Shown: piece by piece, positions 55,013 to 63,767 of the stretch
How the letters are laid out: each line of letters opens with the position of its first letter
How positions within the stretch are numbered: position 1 is the stretch's first letter
DNA from: Aeromonas piscicola
Lineage (GTDB): Bacteria > Pseudomonadota > Gammaproteobacteria > Enterobacterales > Aeromonadaceae
Length of the DNA: 64,000 nt
Direction of reading: 5' to 3'
NCBI RefSeq assembly: GCF_000820005.1
Contig: NZ_CDBL01000063.1
Location: 1-64,000 of the forward strand
Translations under genes and position numbers: made by a program
Notes under the pieces: generated by a model
What the model saw: only the letters and a program-made list of their open reading frames with translations
The model's database searches: none
Told to the model about the DNA's origin: nothing

Positions 55013-57445
55013 ATGACCCAGCTCGACCTCAATACCCTCAGCCCGCGGATCCGCGCCCACAAAGAGAGCCTGATCCACATAGTGCAGCCACCGGTCTGCA
55101 CCGAGCGAGCCCGCCACTACACGCAGGCCTATCAGGCTCATCTCGCCCGCCCGCTGCCGGTGCGCCGCGCGCTGGCGCTGGCCCATCACCTCAAGGAGCG
55201 CTCCATCTGGATCAAGCACGACGAGCTTATCGTCGGCAATCAGGCCAGTCAGGTGCGGGCGGCGCCGCTGTTTCCCGAATACACGGTGAGCTGGATTGAG
55301 AAGGAGATCGACGAGCTGGCTGACAGACCCGGCGCCGGTTTTGCGGTCAGCGAAACCGACAAGGAGATCATCCACGTCCTCACCCCCTTCTGGCGTGGCC
55401 AGACGGTGCAGGATCGCTGCTTCGGCCTCTTTACCGATGAGCAGAAAGCGCTGCTGGAGAGCGGCATCATCAAGGCCGAGGGCAACATGACCTCGGGGGA
55501 TGCCCACCTCGCGGTCAACTATGAGGAGCTGCTCACGCTGGGTCTCGATGGCTTCAAAGCCAAGGTGGCCGAGAGGCGCAGTCGGCTGGATCTGGCGGAT
55601 TGGGCCGATCTGCAGCGCGAGCAGTTCCTGCACGCCGTCGCCATCACCCTGGAGGCGGTCAGCGATCACATCGGGCGCTACGCCGCCCTTGCCCACGACA
55701 TGGCCGCGCAAGAGCCGCGCCCCGAGCGCCGCAGCGAGCTTGAAACCATAGCGCTCAACTGTGCCCACATCGCCCACCAGCCCCCCGAGACCTTCTGGCA
55801 AGCGCTGCAGCTCTGCTACTTTATCCAGCTCATCCTGCAGATCGAATCCAACGGCCACTCGGTGTCGTTTGGCCGGATGGATCAGTACCTCTACCCCTGG
55901 TATCGCCGCGAGGTGGAGCTTTCGGAATCCCTGTCACGCCCCCGCGCCATCGAACTGCTGCAAGGGTGCTGGCTGAAATTGCTGGAGGTGAACAAGATCC
56001 GCTCTGGTACCCACTCCAAGGCCTCTGCCGGCAGCCCGCTCTATCAAAACGTCACCATTGGCGGCCAGAACTGGCGGGATGGAGCTGCCCATGACGCGGT
56101 CAACGACCTCTCCTACGCGATTCTGGAGTCCTGTGGCCAGCTGCGTTCCACCCAGCCCAACCTGTCGGTGCGCTACCACGCCGGGATGAGCGAGGCTTTC
56201 CTCGACGCCTGCATTCAGGTGATCCGCTGCGGCTTTGGCATGCCCGCCTTCAACAACGACGAGGTGGTGATCCCCGAGTTCATCAAGCTCGGGGTGAGCG
56301 TGGAGGATGCCCATCACTACGCCGCCATCGGCTGCATCGAGACCGCCGTGCCCGGCAAGTGGGGCTACCGCTGCACCGGCATGAGCTTTATCAACTTCGC
56401 CCGCATCCTGCTGGCCTCCCTCGATGGCGGTCGCGATGCCACCACAGGCCAAGTATTCCTGCCCCAAACCCAGTCGCTGCGGGAAGGAACCTTTGGCAAC
56501 TTTGACGAAGTGATGGCCCGCTGGGATGAGCAGGTGCGCTACTTCACCCGCAAATCCATCGAGATCGACTGCGTGGTCGACAGCGTGCTGGAAGCGCAGG
56601 CCCACGACATCCTCTGCAGCACATTGGTAGATGACTGCATCGAGCGCGGCAAGACCATCAAGGAGGGAGGCGCCGTCTATGACTGGGTATCCGGTCTGCA
56701 GGTGGGGATCGCCAACCTCGGCAACAGTCTGGCGGCCCTGAAGAAACTGGTGTTCGAGCAGGGTGTGGTGGATCAGGCTGAACTGGCTGCCGCGCTGGAG
56801 CAGGACTTTGCCGGGCTGGCGGGCGAGCAGTTGCGCCAGCGCCTCACCAATGCCGCCCCCAAATATGGCAACGATCTGGACGAGGTAGACCTGCTGCTGG
56901 TGCAGGCCTACCAGAGCTACATCGATGAGCTCAAGGGGCTGCACAACACCCGCTTCGGCCGCGGCCCCATCGGCGGCACCTACTATGCAGGCACCTCCTC
57001 CATCTCGGCCAACGTCCCCTTCGGTGCCGCCACCCTGGCCACCCCGGATGGTCGCCGCGCCCGCACACCGCTGGCGGAAGGGGCCAGCCCCTCCTCGGGC
57101 TCAGATCGTCTCGGCCCGACGGCGGTGTTCAACTCCATCGGCAAGCTGCCCACGGCGGCGATCCTCGGCGGGGTGCTGCTCAACCAGAAGCTGAGTCCGG
57201 CCAGCCTTGAGAACGAGCGGGACAAAACCAAGCTGATGAGCCTGCTGCGCACCTTCTTCGAGGTGCACAAGGGGTGGCACGTACAGTACAACATTGTCTC
57301 GCGGGAAACCCTGCTGGCGGCCAAGGCCAATCCGGATCAGTACCGGGATCTGGTGGTGCGGGTGGCGGGCTATTCGGCCTTCTTCACCGCCTTATCCCCG
57401 GATGCGCAAGATGATATCATCGCCCGCACCGAGCACAGTCTCTGA
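55013..57445 (+). CDS. Glycyl-radical enzyme, YbiW/PflF type
   Basis: An 810-residue glycyl-radical enzyme, the same length as E. coli YbiW. The catalytic cysteine is C441 in AIGCIETAVPGKWG, and the radical glycine is G786 in VRVAGYSAFFTAL near the C-terminus. The active site resembles the dehydratase-type branch more than true pyruvate formate-lyase (a single cysteine, GCIE), so the substrate is unknown. It is co-transcribed with its activase and sits beside an aldolase and a DeoR regulator, pointing to sugar or polyol use without oxygen. Confidence 0.93.
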   Translation: MTQLDLNTLSPRIRAHKESLIHIVQPPVCTERARHYTQAYQAHLARPLPVRRALALAHHLKERSIWIKHDELIVGNQASQVRAAPLFPEYTVSWIEKEIDELADRPGAGFAVSETDKEIIHVLTPFWRGQTVQDRCFGLFTDEQKALLESGIIKAEGNMTSGDAHLAVNYEELLTLGLDGFKAKVAERRSRLDLADWADLQREQFLHAVAITLEAVSDHIGRYAALAHDMAAQEPRPERRSELETIALNCAHIAHQPPETFWQALQLCYFIQLILQIESNGHSVSFGRMDQYLYPWYRREVELSESLSRPRAIELLQGCWLKLLEVNKIRSGTHSKASAGSPLYQNVTIGGQNWRDGAAHDAVNDLSYAILESCGQLRSTQPNLSVRYHAGMSEAFLDACIQVIRCGFGMPAFNNDEVVIPEFIKLGVSVEDAHHYAAIGCIETAVPGKWGYRCTGMSFINFARILLASLDGGRDATTGQVFLPQTQSLREGTFGNFDEVMARWDEQVRYFTRKSIEIDCVVDSVLEAQAHDILCSTLVDDCIERGKTIKEGGAVYDWVSGLQVGIANLGNSLAALKKLVFEQGVVDQAELAAALEQDFAGLAGEQLRQRLTNAAPKYGNDLDEVDLLLVQAYQSYIDELKGLHNTRFGRGPIGGTYYAGTSSISANVPFGAATLATPDGRRARTPLAEGASPSSGSDRLGPTAVFNSIGKLPTAAILGGVLLNQKLSPASLENERDKTKLMSLLRTFFEVHKGWHVQYNIVSRETLLAAKANPDQYRDLVVRVAGYSAFFTALSPDAQDDIIARTEHSL

Positions 57446-57483
57446 CGGGGCGCTCCCCATGGCGCCTGTGACGTCATATGATT

Positions 57484-57509
57484 GGCAAGCCACCTTCGGG
57501 TGGCTTGCC
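57484..57509 (+). other. Strong TTCG-loop hairpin between the glycyl-radical gene and the regulator
   Basis: An 11-bp stem GGCAAGCCACC / GGTGGCTTGCC with a TTCG tetraloop, not followed by a T-run. It probably lowers or stabilises part of the mRNA rather than ending it. The regulator starts 31 bases later. Confidence 0.6.
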
Positions 57510-57539
57510 GCTATCTACCACCTTGCATGCGAGCGCACC

Positions 57540-58286
57540 ATGAATCCACGCCACCAACTGATCCTCACTCTGGTCCATCAGGCTCGCAAGATGAGCGTGG
57601 CCGAGCTATCCCGGCACACAGGGGTGTCAGAGGTGACGGTGCGCAACGATCTCACGGCGTTGGAGAAACAGGGGCTGCTCAGACGGGTACACGGCTCGGC
57701 CATGGCGCTGGAGACCGATGATCCGGATGCCCGGATGAACATCAACTACCTGCTCAAGGAGCGCCTCGCCGAGCGGGCCGCCCAACTGGTGGAAGACGGC
57801 GAGACTGTCTTTATCGAAGGGGGCAGCGCCAACGCCATGCTGGCGCGCCATCTGGCCCAGCACAAACGGGTCACCATCATCACCATCAGCAGCTATATCG
57901 CCCATCTGCTCAAGGACACCCCGGCCCAGGTGGTACTGCTCGGCGGCCTGTTCCAGCATCAGAGCGAAAGCGTGGTGGGGCCGCTGACGCGCCTGTGTAT
58001 AGAGCAGGTGCACTTCTCCAAGGCCTTCATCGGGGTCGATGGTTTTCACCCCGAGGTGGGCTTTACCAGCCGCGACATGATGCGGGCCGACGTGGTCAAC
58101 AGCGTGCTGGCCAAGGGGATGACCAATGTGGTGATCACCGACAGCAGCAAGTTTGGCGCCATCCACCCCAGCCAGCTTGGCACGCAGGGCCAGATCAAGG
58201 TGCTGGTCACCGACGATGCCCTGCCCGCCCCCATGCGGGCTGCCATCGCGGCCCGCAGCATAACCCTGCATTGCGTTACCGCCTGA
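57540..58286 (+). CDS. DeoR-family transcriptional regulator
   Basis: A 248-residue repressor. The N-terminal helix-turn-helix (MSVAELSRHTGVSEVTVRNDLTALEKQGLLRRVHGSAM) is followed by the DeoR sugar-phosphate sensor domain (LVEDGETVFIEGGSANAMLARHL, IGVDGFHPEVGFTSRD, VITDSSKFGAIHP). It most likely controls the glycyl-radical / aldolase cluster in response to a phosphorylated sugar. It resembles E. coli YciT. Spacing and strand suggest it shares a transcript with the upstream enzyme, with the hairpin between. Confidence 0.9.
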   Translation: MNPRHQLILTLVHQARKMSVAELSRHTGVSEVTVRNDLTALEKQGLLRRVHGSAMALETDDPDARMNINYLLKERLAERAAQLVEDGETVFIEGGSANAMLARHLAQHKRVTIITISSYIAHLLKDTPAQVVLLGGLFQHQSESVVGPLTRLCIEQVHFSKAFIGVDGFHPEVGFTSRDMMRADVVNSVLAKGMTNVVITDSSKFGAIHPSQLGTQGQIKVLVTDDALPAPMRAAIAARSITLHCVTA

Positions 58287-58427
58287 ACCTGTCATTGCGG
58301 CTCGCAGCCTAAAGCCATGCCCCGCCTGGCGGCTTGACGCCAGCCACCCTCTCAAGGGTATGCTCGTCCCCTTGCCGATCCGCCCGTGCAACGCGGATCG
58401 CCATTCCTCTGATGACAAGGAAGCTGA

Positions 58428-59308
58428 ATGCAAACCAAGGATAAATGTCTGGCCGCCCTGGTTATCCTCTGCTGGGGACTCAACTTCGTGGCGATCAAGT
58501 GGGGGCTGGAGGGGATACCCCCGCTGCTGCTAGGGGCACTGCGCTTCGTCGGCGTGGTCTTCCCCGCCATCTTGCTGGTGCCCAGGCCCGCCATGCCCTG
58601 GCGCTGGCTGCTGGCCTATGGCGGTGCCATCAGCCTGGGCCAGTTTGCCTTCCTGTTTTGCGCCATGAAGTTCGGCATGCCCGCAGGCATGGCCTCACTG
58701 GTGCTGCAATCCCAGGTGGTTTCGCCATGCTCTGGCTGGGGGAGCGCTGGCAACCCCACCACTGGGTGGCGCTGCCGCTGGCGGGATTCGGCCTCTATCT
58801 CATCGCCACCCATGGCGAGGGCAACCTGACCCTGCTCGGGTTCGTCTTGACGCTGTGCGCAGCGGCCTGCTGGGGCCTTGGCAACGTCATCAATCGCCAG
58901 ATTGGTCTGCGCTATCAAACCTCCCTGCCCAGCCTCATCGCCTGGGGCGGCCTGGTGCCCATACTGCCCTTCTTCGCGCTCTCCTGGCTGTTCGAAGGGC
59001 CGGAGCTGATTGCCACCAGCCTGCTCAATTTCAGCTGGCAGGGGCTGCTGTGCGTGCTCTACCTTTCGCTGGTCGCCACCTGGCTCGGTTACGGCCTGTG
59101 GGGGCGGCTGCTGATGCGCTATCCGGTGGCGCAGGTGGCACCGCTCTCCCTGCTGGTCCCCTGTGTCGGCATGGTGGCGGCCGCCCTGCTGCTCGACGAA
59201 CACCCGACCCCCTTGCAGTGGCTGGGCTCCGGCCTGGTGCTGCTCGGCTTCGTGGTCCATCTGCTGGGTGGCCGGCTGCGCTGGTTCAAGCAAAAAACGG
59301 CGCCTTGA
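58428..59308 (+). pseudogene. EamA/DMT-family transporter, frameshifted
   Basis: Two frames together encode a single EamA transporter. The first (from 58428) gives MQTKDKCLAALVILCWGLNFVAIKWGLEGIPPLLLGALRF... and KFGMPAGMASLVLQSQ. The second continues AMLWLGERWQPHHWVALPLAGFGLYLIATHGEGN... to HLLGGRLRW. The break is at about 58713-58725, where homologues read ...QSQ, about six residues, then the LGERW helix. Roughly 10 or 13 bases seem to be missing, shifting the frame. AAGGA precedes ATG 58428, so the gene was recently functional. Sequencing error is possible. Confidence 0.8.
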
Positions 59309-59434
59309 TGGTCACCCGGTTATTTTCCACCCGCCATTGACCCGGCTGGGGAAAATTTCCATCATGAGCCAGTCCCCATCGGGACTGGCGTCACCAGAGC
59401 GTGACCTGCAGGAAGCAGACCATCAGGAGAGAGC

Positions 59435-61291
59435 ATGGATATGCCATCGACAGCCTCAGCCGGGGTGAGCCCGGTCCCACCCCTTATTCGTACTGCCGCC
59501 ATCACCCTGATCCTGTGCTGGAGCCCGCTTGGCTGGAGCGCCAGCCTGCCTGCGGATCTCAAGTGGGAGAGCAACAACGCGGATCCCGTCTACGCAGATC
59601 CGGCCGCCAAACGGGGCGGCACCTTCCACGGCTTTATCCAGAGCTTTCCGCTGACCCTGCGCAAATTCGGCCCCGACTCCAACGGCGGATTTGCCGGTTA
59701 TGTCAGGGAGACCAACCTGCCGCTGCTGAGCACCCATCCGGTCACCGGCAACCCCATGCCCATGCTGGCAAACGAGTGGGCCTTCGGTGCCGACAACAAG
59801 ACGCTCTACTTTCGCATCAACCCCAAGGCACGCTGGTCGGATGGCCAACCCGTCACCGCCGATGACTGGGTGTTTACCCTCAAGATGATGCGCAGCAAGG
59901 AGATAAGCGACCCCTGGTACAACAACTACTACAGCACCCAGATAACCGACGTGACCCGCTTCGATGACCGCACCCTGGCCATCACCAGCGGCAGCGAGAA
60001 GAGCCGCCAGGATCTGCTGGAGTCCTTACCGTTCAGCCCTGAGCCGAGCCACGCCATCAAGCTCACCGCCAACTGGGTCAAGGAGTACAACTGGAAGGTG
60101 TTGCCGGTCACTGGCCCCTATCAGCTCGGCGAGGTGAAAAAGGGCAAGTCGGTCACCTTCAAGCGGATTGAAAACTGGTGGGGGGATGACGAGCGCTACT
60201 TCCAGCACCGTTTCAACCCGGACAAGATCGAGATCAAGGTTCTCAGGGATCAGAACATCGCCTGGCAGCATTTCTTGCGCGGCGAGCTGGATACCTTCCC
60301 GCTGGTCATGCCCAACTGGTGGCACGACAAGAGCAAGACCGCGGAGTTCGAGAAGGGTTATATCGAGCAGCGCTGGTTCTACAACCAGACCCCCCAATCC
60401 CCCATGGGGCTCTATCTCAACACCGCCGACCCGCTGCTGAAGGATATCAATGTGCGGCTCGGCATCCAGCACGCACTCAACCTCGACAAGATGCTCGCCA
60501 CTCTGCTGCGGGGGGATTACCAGCGCCTCAACAGCTATGGCGCCGGTCAGGGGGAGTTTACCAACAGCGAGCTCAAGGCCCGTCCGTTCGATCCCCAGCT
60601 TGCACGCAACTACTTCGCCAAGGCCGGTTTCACCAACGCAGGACCGGATGGCACCCTGCAAAATCAGAAGGGGCAGCCGCTGACCCTGAGCATCACCTAC
60701 ACCACGGCGGAGCATGCCCAGCGACTCACCCTGCTGCGGGAAGAGGCCAAGAAGGCGGGGCTCAATCTCGAACTCAACCTGATGGATGCCTCGGCCGGCT
60801 TCAAGTCCATGCTGGAGAAGAAGCACCAGAGTGCCTGGATGGGCTGGAGCTCCGGCCGCTACCCCGCCTATTGGGAGCATTTTCACAAGGTCAATGCCAA
60901 CAAGCCCCAGACCAACAACATCATGAACATAGATGACGAGGCCATCACGGCGCTGGTGGAGCAGTACGACAAGGAGTTCGATTTTGCCAAAAAGGCTGCC
61001 CTGTCGCGCCAGATCCAGCAGCGGCTCTACGAGCTGGCCAGCTTCGTGCCCGCCTATCAGGTGCCCTATACCCGGGAAGGGGCCTGGCGCTGGATAAAAC
61101 TGCCCAAGGTGCCGGCTACCCCCAAGAGCGAGCTGCTCTACTGGCCCCTCGATGGCGGAAATAGCGGCTACAGCTATGGCGGCCTGTTCTGGATTGACGA
61201 GCAGGCGAAGGCGGAAACCAGGGCGGCCATCGAGAGCGGCAAGAGCTTCCCCGCCGTCACCCTGACCGACACAAGCTACCAGCAGCACTGA
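59435..61291 (+). CDS. Peptide-binding protein, YejA type
   Basis: A 618-residue SBP_bac_5 protein. A signal peptide is followed by LKWESNNADPVYADPAAKRGGTFHGFIQSFPLTLRKFGPDSNGGF, a hallmark of the YejA subfamily that binds microcin C-like peptides. VTFKRIENWWGDDERYFQHRFNPDKIEI also fits. CAGGAG lies before ATG 59435. No yejBEF genes adjoin, so it may work with permeases elsewhere. It follows the broken EamA gene and ends in a bidirectional terminator. Confidence 0.88.
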   Translation: MDMPSTASAGVSPVPPLIRTAAITLILCWSPLGWSASLPADLKWESNNADPVYADPAAKRGGTFHGFIQSFPLTLRKFGPDSNGGFAGYVRETNLPLLSTHPVTGNPMPMLANEWAFGADNKTLYFRINPKARWSDGQPVTADDWVFTLKMMRSKEISDPWYNNYYSTQITDVTRFDDRTLAITSGSEKSRQDLLESLPFSPEPSHAIKLTANWVKEYNWKVLPVTGPYQLGEVKKGKSVTFKRIENWWGDDERYFQHRFNPDKIEIKVLRDQNIAWQHFLRGELDTFPLVMPNWWHDKSKTAEFEKGYIEQRWFYNQTPQSPMGLYLNTADPLLKDINVRLGIQHALNLDKMLATLLRGDYQRLNSYGAGQGEFTNSELKARPFDPQLARNYFAKAGFTNAGPDGTLQNQKGQPLTLSITYTTAEHAQRLTLLREEAKKAGLNLELNLMDASAGFKSMLEKKHQSAWMGWSSGRYPAYWEHFHKVNANKPQTNNIMNIDDEAITALVEQYDKEFDFAKKAALSRQIQQRLYELASFVPAYQVPYTREGAWRWIKLPKVPATPKSELLYWPLDGGNSGYSYGGLFWIDEQAKAETRAAIESGKSFPAVTLTDTSYQQH

Positions 61292-61342
61292 GGCTGATCG
61301 CCCAGTCATGGGCCGAGTCCCCAGCCCATCGGAGCCGAAAAC

Positions 61343-61376
61343 AAAAGACCCCGCACGTTGGCGGGGTCTTTTTATT
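61343..61376. terminator. Bidirectional terminator
   Basis: AAGACCCCGC / GCGGGGTCTT with a 6-base loop. TTTTTATT follows on the plus strand and TTTTGTTTT on the minus strand, serving the YejA-like gene and the converging DUF2750 gene. Confidence 0.92.
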
Positions 61377-61409
61377 GCAACCGAGGTTGCAAGGGAAGCT
61401 CAGGAGCAA

Positions 61410-61802
61410 TCAGGCGCGCTTGGCCTGCTTCTCGGCAATGGCGTCGGCCACATCGGCCGGCTCCAGCACTATGCCTTCCTGATCCGGGGTCGGGAACACG
61501 GCAACACACAGCTCGTCCTGCTCCATGCCGTCGACCCAGCGCTCCAGCCACACCTTGAGGGTGATGGACTGCGGCTTGCACTCGGCCCACTCACCCTCGG
61601 CCCACGCCTGGGCGTACTCGGGGTGCGGCCATACCGGAATGCAATCTTCATCGTCGGTGGTCAGCATCATGACGCCGTGCTCGTCGGTCAGGACGAACAG
61701 CTCTTCGTGCTCGACCAGCTTGCTGATGAAGTGCTCGTAGCGGTAGTCGGCGTTCAGTTGCAGCGCAGCATTGCGCTCGGTTTCGCTCAATTCATAGCTC
61801 AT
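61410..61802 (-). CDS. DUF2750 family protein
   Basis: A 130-residue acidic cytoplasmic protein. The pattern RYEHFISKLVEHEELFVLTDEHGVMMLTTDDEDCIPVWPHPEYAQAWAEGEWAECKPQSITLKVWLERWVDGM is that of DUF2750. The function is unknown. ATG 61802 is chosen because MSYELSETERNAALQLN begins the family; the open frame further upstream is not family-like. Confidence 0.85.
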   Translation of the reverse strand: MSYELSETERNAALQLNADYRYEHFISKLVEHEELFVLTDEHGVMMLTTDDEDCIPVWPHPEYAQAWAEGEWAECKPQSITLKVWLERWVDGMEQDELCVAVFPTPDQEGIVLEPADVADAIAEKQAKRA

Positions 61803-61896
61803 TGGCCAAGTCTCTCTTTCAATAAAGGGCGCCATGTTCACATCTTGCTGGCGGCTTGTCCAGTATGAGAGATCGGTCACCTATTTTTCGGCGATA

Positions 61897-62454
61897 TCAG
61901 CCCAGCTCAGGCGTCACCAGGGTGATCTCCACCGTCTCGCAGCAACGCTGGCGCAACCAGTAGGCAGATTCCACCTCGACGAAGCAGAGTTGATCCCGTC
62001 CCGCCTGCACGCCCTGCATGATCTGCTCGAACCGCAACTGCTGTTGCTGCTCCCAAGCGGCGGCCAGTTTGCTGCCATGGGCCTCGTCCACCACCTCGCG
62101 GCGCAGCTCGAACAGGTTATCGGTGATCGGACTGTTTATCTTGGCCGGGCTATGCCAGTACATCAGCAGGTTGTCCATCATCTCGGTGTCATAGTTGGCA
62201 AGGGCATCCAGCTCGGGGGTCGCCCCGACATCGCTGGCGGCAAAGTCACACCAGCCCGCCGTCAGCGACGCCAGAGTTTGCGCAGCCGCCCCCTTGCCAT
62301 GCTGACGCAAGGCAGCCACATCCGATCCCTTGATCGCGGGCAGCCAGACATCACCCTGATGCTGGTCGAGTAGCGGCAGCAACAGAGAGGTGGGATAAAC
62401 AGGGAAACGGGGGCCGAGAGAGTGAAGCACTGATACTAGCGTGATCTTTACCAT
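61897..62454 (-). CDS. Uncharacterised cytoplasmic protein
   Basis: A 185-residue protein with no signal peptide or membrane segment. Gene-like composition supports it. Visible parts: hydrophobic N-terminal LVSVLHSLGPRFPVYPTSLLLPLL; a central YDTEMMDNLLMYWHSPAKINSPITDNLFELRREVVDEAH; C-terminal FVEVESAYWLRQRCCETVEITLVTPELG. I recognise no family. It precedes the DUF2750 gene, 94 bases away, possibly in the same transcript. Confidence 0.65.
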   Translation of the reverse strand: MVKITLVSVLHSLGPRFPVYPTSLLLPLLDQHQGDVWLPAIKGSDVAALRQHGKGAAAQTLASLTAGWCDFAASDVGATPELDALANYDTEMMDNLLMYWHSPAKINSPITDNLFELRREVVDEAHGSKLAAAWEQQQQLRFEQIMQGVQAGRDQLCFVEVESAYWLRQRCCETVEITLVTPELG

Positions 62455-62705
62455 GAGGGGCGCCTTGAACTGGAAGGCCGATATTCAATGCTCGGCCAGA
62501 AAGACAAAGGAGGGCCCTATCCTATCATGTTTGAACGCTAGCAAGCGGACTCACATTTTCATGGCTCAAATCGGGGGGCAATGCCCAAAAAAACAGCGTT
62601 CAGGCAGGGTGACGCCAGAGAAAGCCCAATAGTTTGAACCAGCGCCCACTAAAGTGGATCCGGGAATGCTAGTTTGCATACATCTTTAGCGTAAGGAGTG
62701 CATTC

Positions 62706-62954
62706 ATGATTGGGATCGACCAGATTTCTAACGACTTTGTAAACGACTTGAAAATACTGGCATGCTTTGATCCGGCCAACATGAGCCTGGGGATCAAGTT
62801 GCGCAGTGACATGTCCGACGAGCTGTGCCAAGCGGCAGTACGCCTGCATCAGCAAGGTCTCATCAGTGCAGAAGATGGCGGCTACCTGACTCCTTTTGGC
62901 ATGACCATGGTTGAGCATCTGCAGCATCTGATAGTCGCACTCAAACCGCTTTGA
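62706..62954 (+). CDS. TIGR02647 family small DNA-binding-like protein
   Basis: An 82-residue protein: DQISNDFVNDLKILACFDPANMSLGIKLRSDMSDELCQAAVRLHQQGLISAEDGGYLTPFGMTMVEHLQHLIVAL. The block LCQAAVRLHQQGLISAEDGGYLTPFG resembles a winged-helix and fits the TIGR02647 family, annotated as possible DNA-binding proteins. AAGGAG lies 8 bases before ATG 62706. It overlaps the end of the convergent gene by 14 bases. Confidence 0.8.
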   Translation: MIGIDQISNDFVNDLKILACFDPANMSLGIKLRSDMSDELCQAAVRLHQQGLISAEDGGYLTPFGMTMVEHLQHLIVALKPL

Positions 62955-63246
62955 TCGCCTGCGGGGCCCAGAGTGAAAAGTTGAGCAACTCCCAGCGCGA
63001 GCCCTGCCGCAACAGACAGGCAAACAGCAAAGGACCTTCGGGTCCTTTTACTTTGCCATCGACCATCCATTCACCTTCCCGTTTCGGCAAAGGCTGCGCC
63101 TTGATCTCATCGGGCTGACTACCATTCCCAAGACGTACCTGAACAAACTGCTGACACACGGCTTTCGCTTCGGTGGCAAAAGTATTCTGTGCCTGGGTGT
63201 CGACGGAAGTGAGCAGGCTGGCAGCCAGCAGGAGTGATGGGATCAT
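62941..63246 (-). CDS. Small exported protein, unknown
   Basis: A 101-residue protein with a signal peptide (MIPSLLLAASLLTSVDTQA) and a compact mature part (ATEAKAVCQQFVQVRLGNGSQPDEIKAQPLPKREGEWMVDGKVKGPEGPLLFACLLRQGSRWELLNFSLW) containing two cysteines. Probably periplasmic. I recognise no family. ATG 63246 is chosen for the signal peptide. Confidence 0.6.
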   Translation of the reverse strand: MIPSLLLAASLLTSVDTQAQNTFATEAKAVCQQFVQVRLGNGSQPDEIKAQPLPKREGEWMVDGKVKGPEGPLLFACLLRQGSRWELLNFSLWAPQAIKAV

Positions 63247-63302
63247 GGTGAGATGCGGCGGCGAAAGTGAAGTCGATAAAAGTCTAAAAAGCACCCATAA
63301 AC

Positions 63303-63335
63303 AAAAAGCCGTGGAACCAGAGGCACCACGGCTTT
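63303..63335 (-). terminator. Terminator of the cold-shock gene
   Basis: AAAGCCGTGG / CCACGGCTTT on the minus strand, running into TTG. Confidence 0.85.
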
Positions 63336-63352
63336 CTTAAATTCTGTAAGAA

Positions 63353-63562
63353 TTACAGAGCAGTTACGTTCTCAGCCTGCGGGCCTTTCTGACCTTGGGT
63401 CACGGAGAACTGTACGCGCTGACCTTCAGCCAGGGTACGGAAACCGTTACCGCTGATAGCGCTGAAGTGAACGAAAACGTCCGGGCCGTTTTCTTGCTGG
63501 ATGAAGCCAAAACCTTTGGTTTCGTTGAAAAACTTAACGGTACCGGTGATCATGTTAGACAT
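63353..63562 (-). CDS. Cold-shock protein, CspA family
   Basis: A 69-residue single cold-shock domain, an RNA/DNA-binding chaperone. RNP1 KGFGFIQ and RNP2 DVFVHFSA are intact. The pattern [33 protein letters not shown] is closest to CspE/CspC as I recall them. It has a promoter about 140 bases upstream and a long untranslated leader. Confidence 0.95.
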   Translation of the reverse strand: MSNMITGTVKFFNETKGFGFIQQENGPDVFVHFSAISGNGFRTLAEGQRVQFSVTQGQKGPQAENVTAL

Positions 63563-63702
63563 ATCTATAACCTGTATTCAAAATAATTACTTATGCTTTT
63601 CAGCGGATAAAGCTCAAAAACGGGATTAACTTATGAACAACAGGAAAAGATGTAAAACATCATATTCATTGACATAACTTTCGCCCTTTCAAGCTGGTTT
63701 AG

Positions 63703-63730
63703 ATTATACGTGGCTTTGGGGATTACGCAA
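63703..63730 (-). promoter_or_regulatory. Promoter and long leader of the cold-shock gene
   Basis: On the minus strand TTGCGT, 16 bases, TATAAT. The transcript would begin near 63696, giving about 130 bases of leader, as in cold-inducible csp genes. Confidence 0.7.
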
Positions 63731-63737
63731 ACAAATT

Positions 63738-63762
63738 TGTGCCCTGCCGATGGCGGGGCACA
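63738..63762 (-). terminator. Hairpin after the E2 gene
   Basis: GTGCCCCGCC-ATC-GGCAGGGCAC on the minus strand with one mismatch, followed by AAATTTGTTTG. A moderate terminator. Confidence 0.5.
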
Positions 63763-63767
63763 AGGGT

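Noticed and set aside
62441..62632. 63-codon plus-strand frame
   Set aside because: Begins antisense to the start of a better-supported gene and has no ribosome site or recognisable features.
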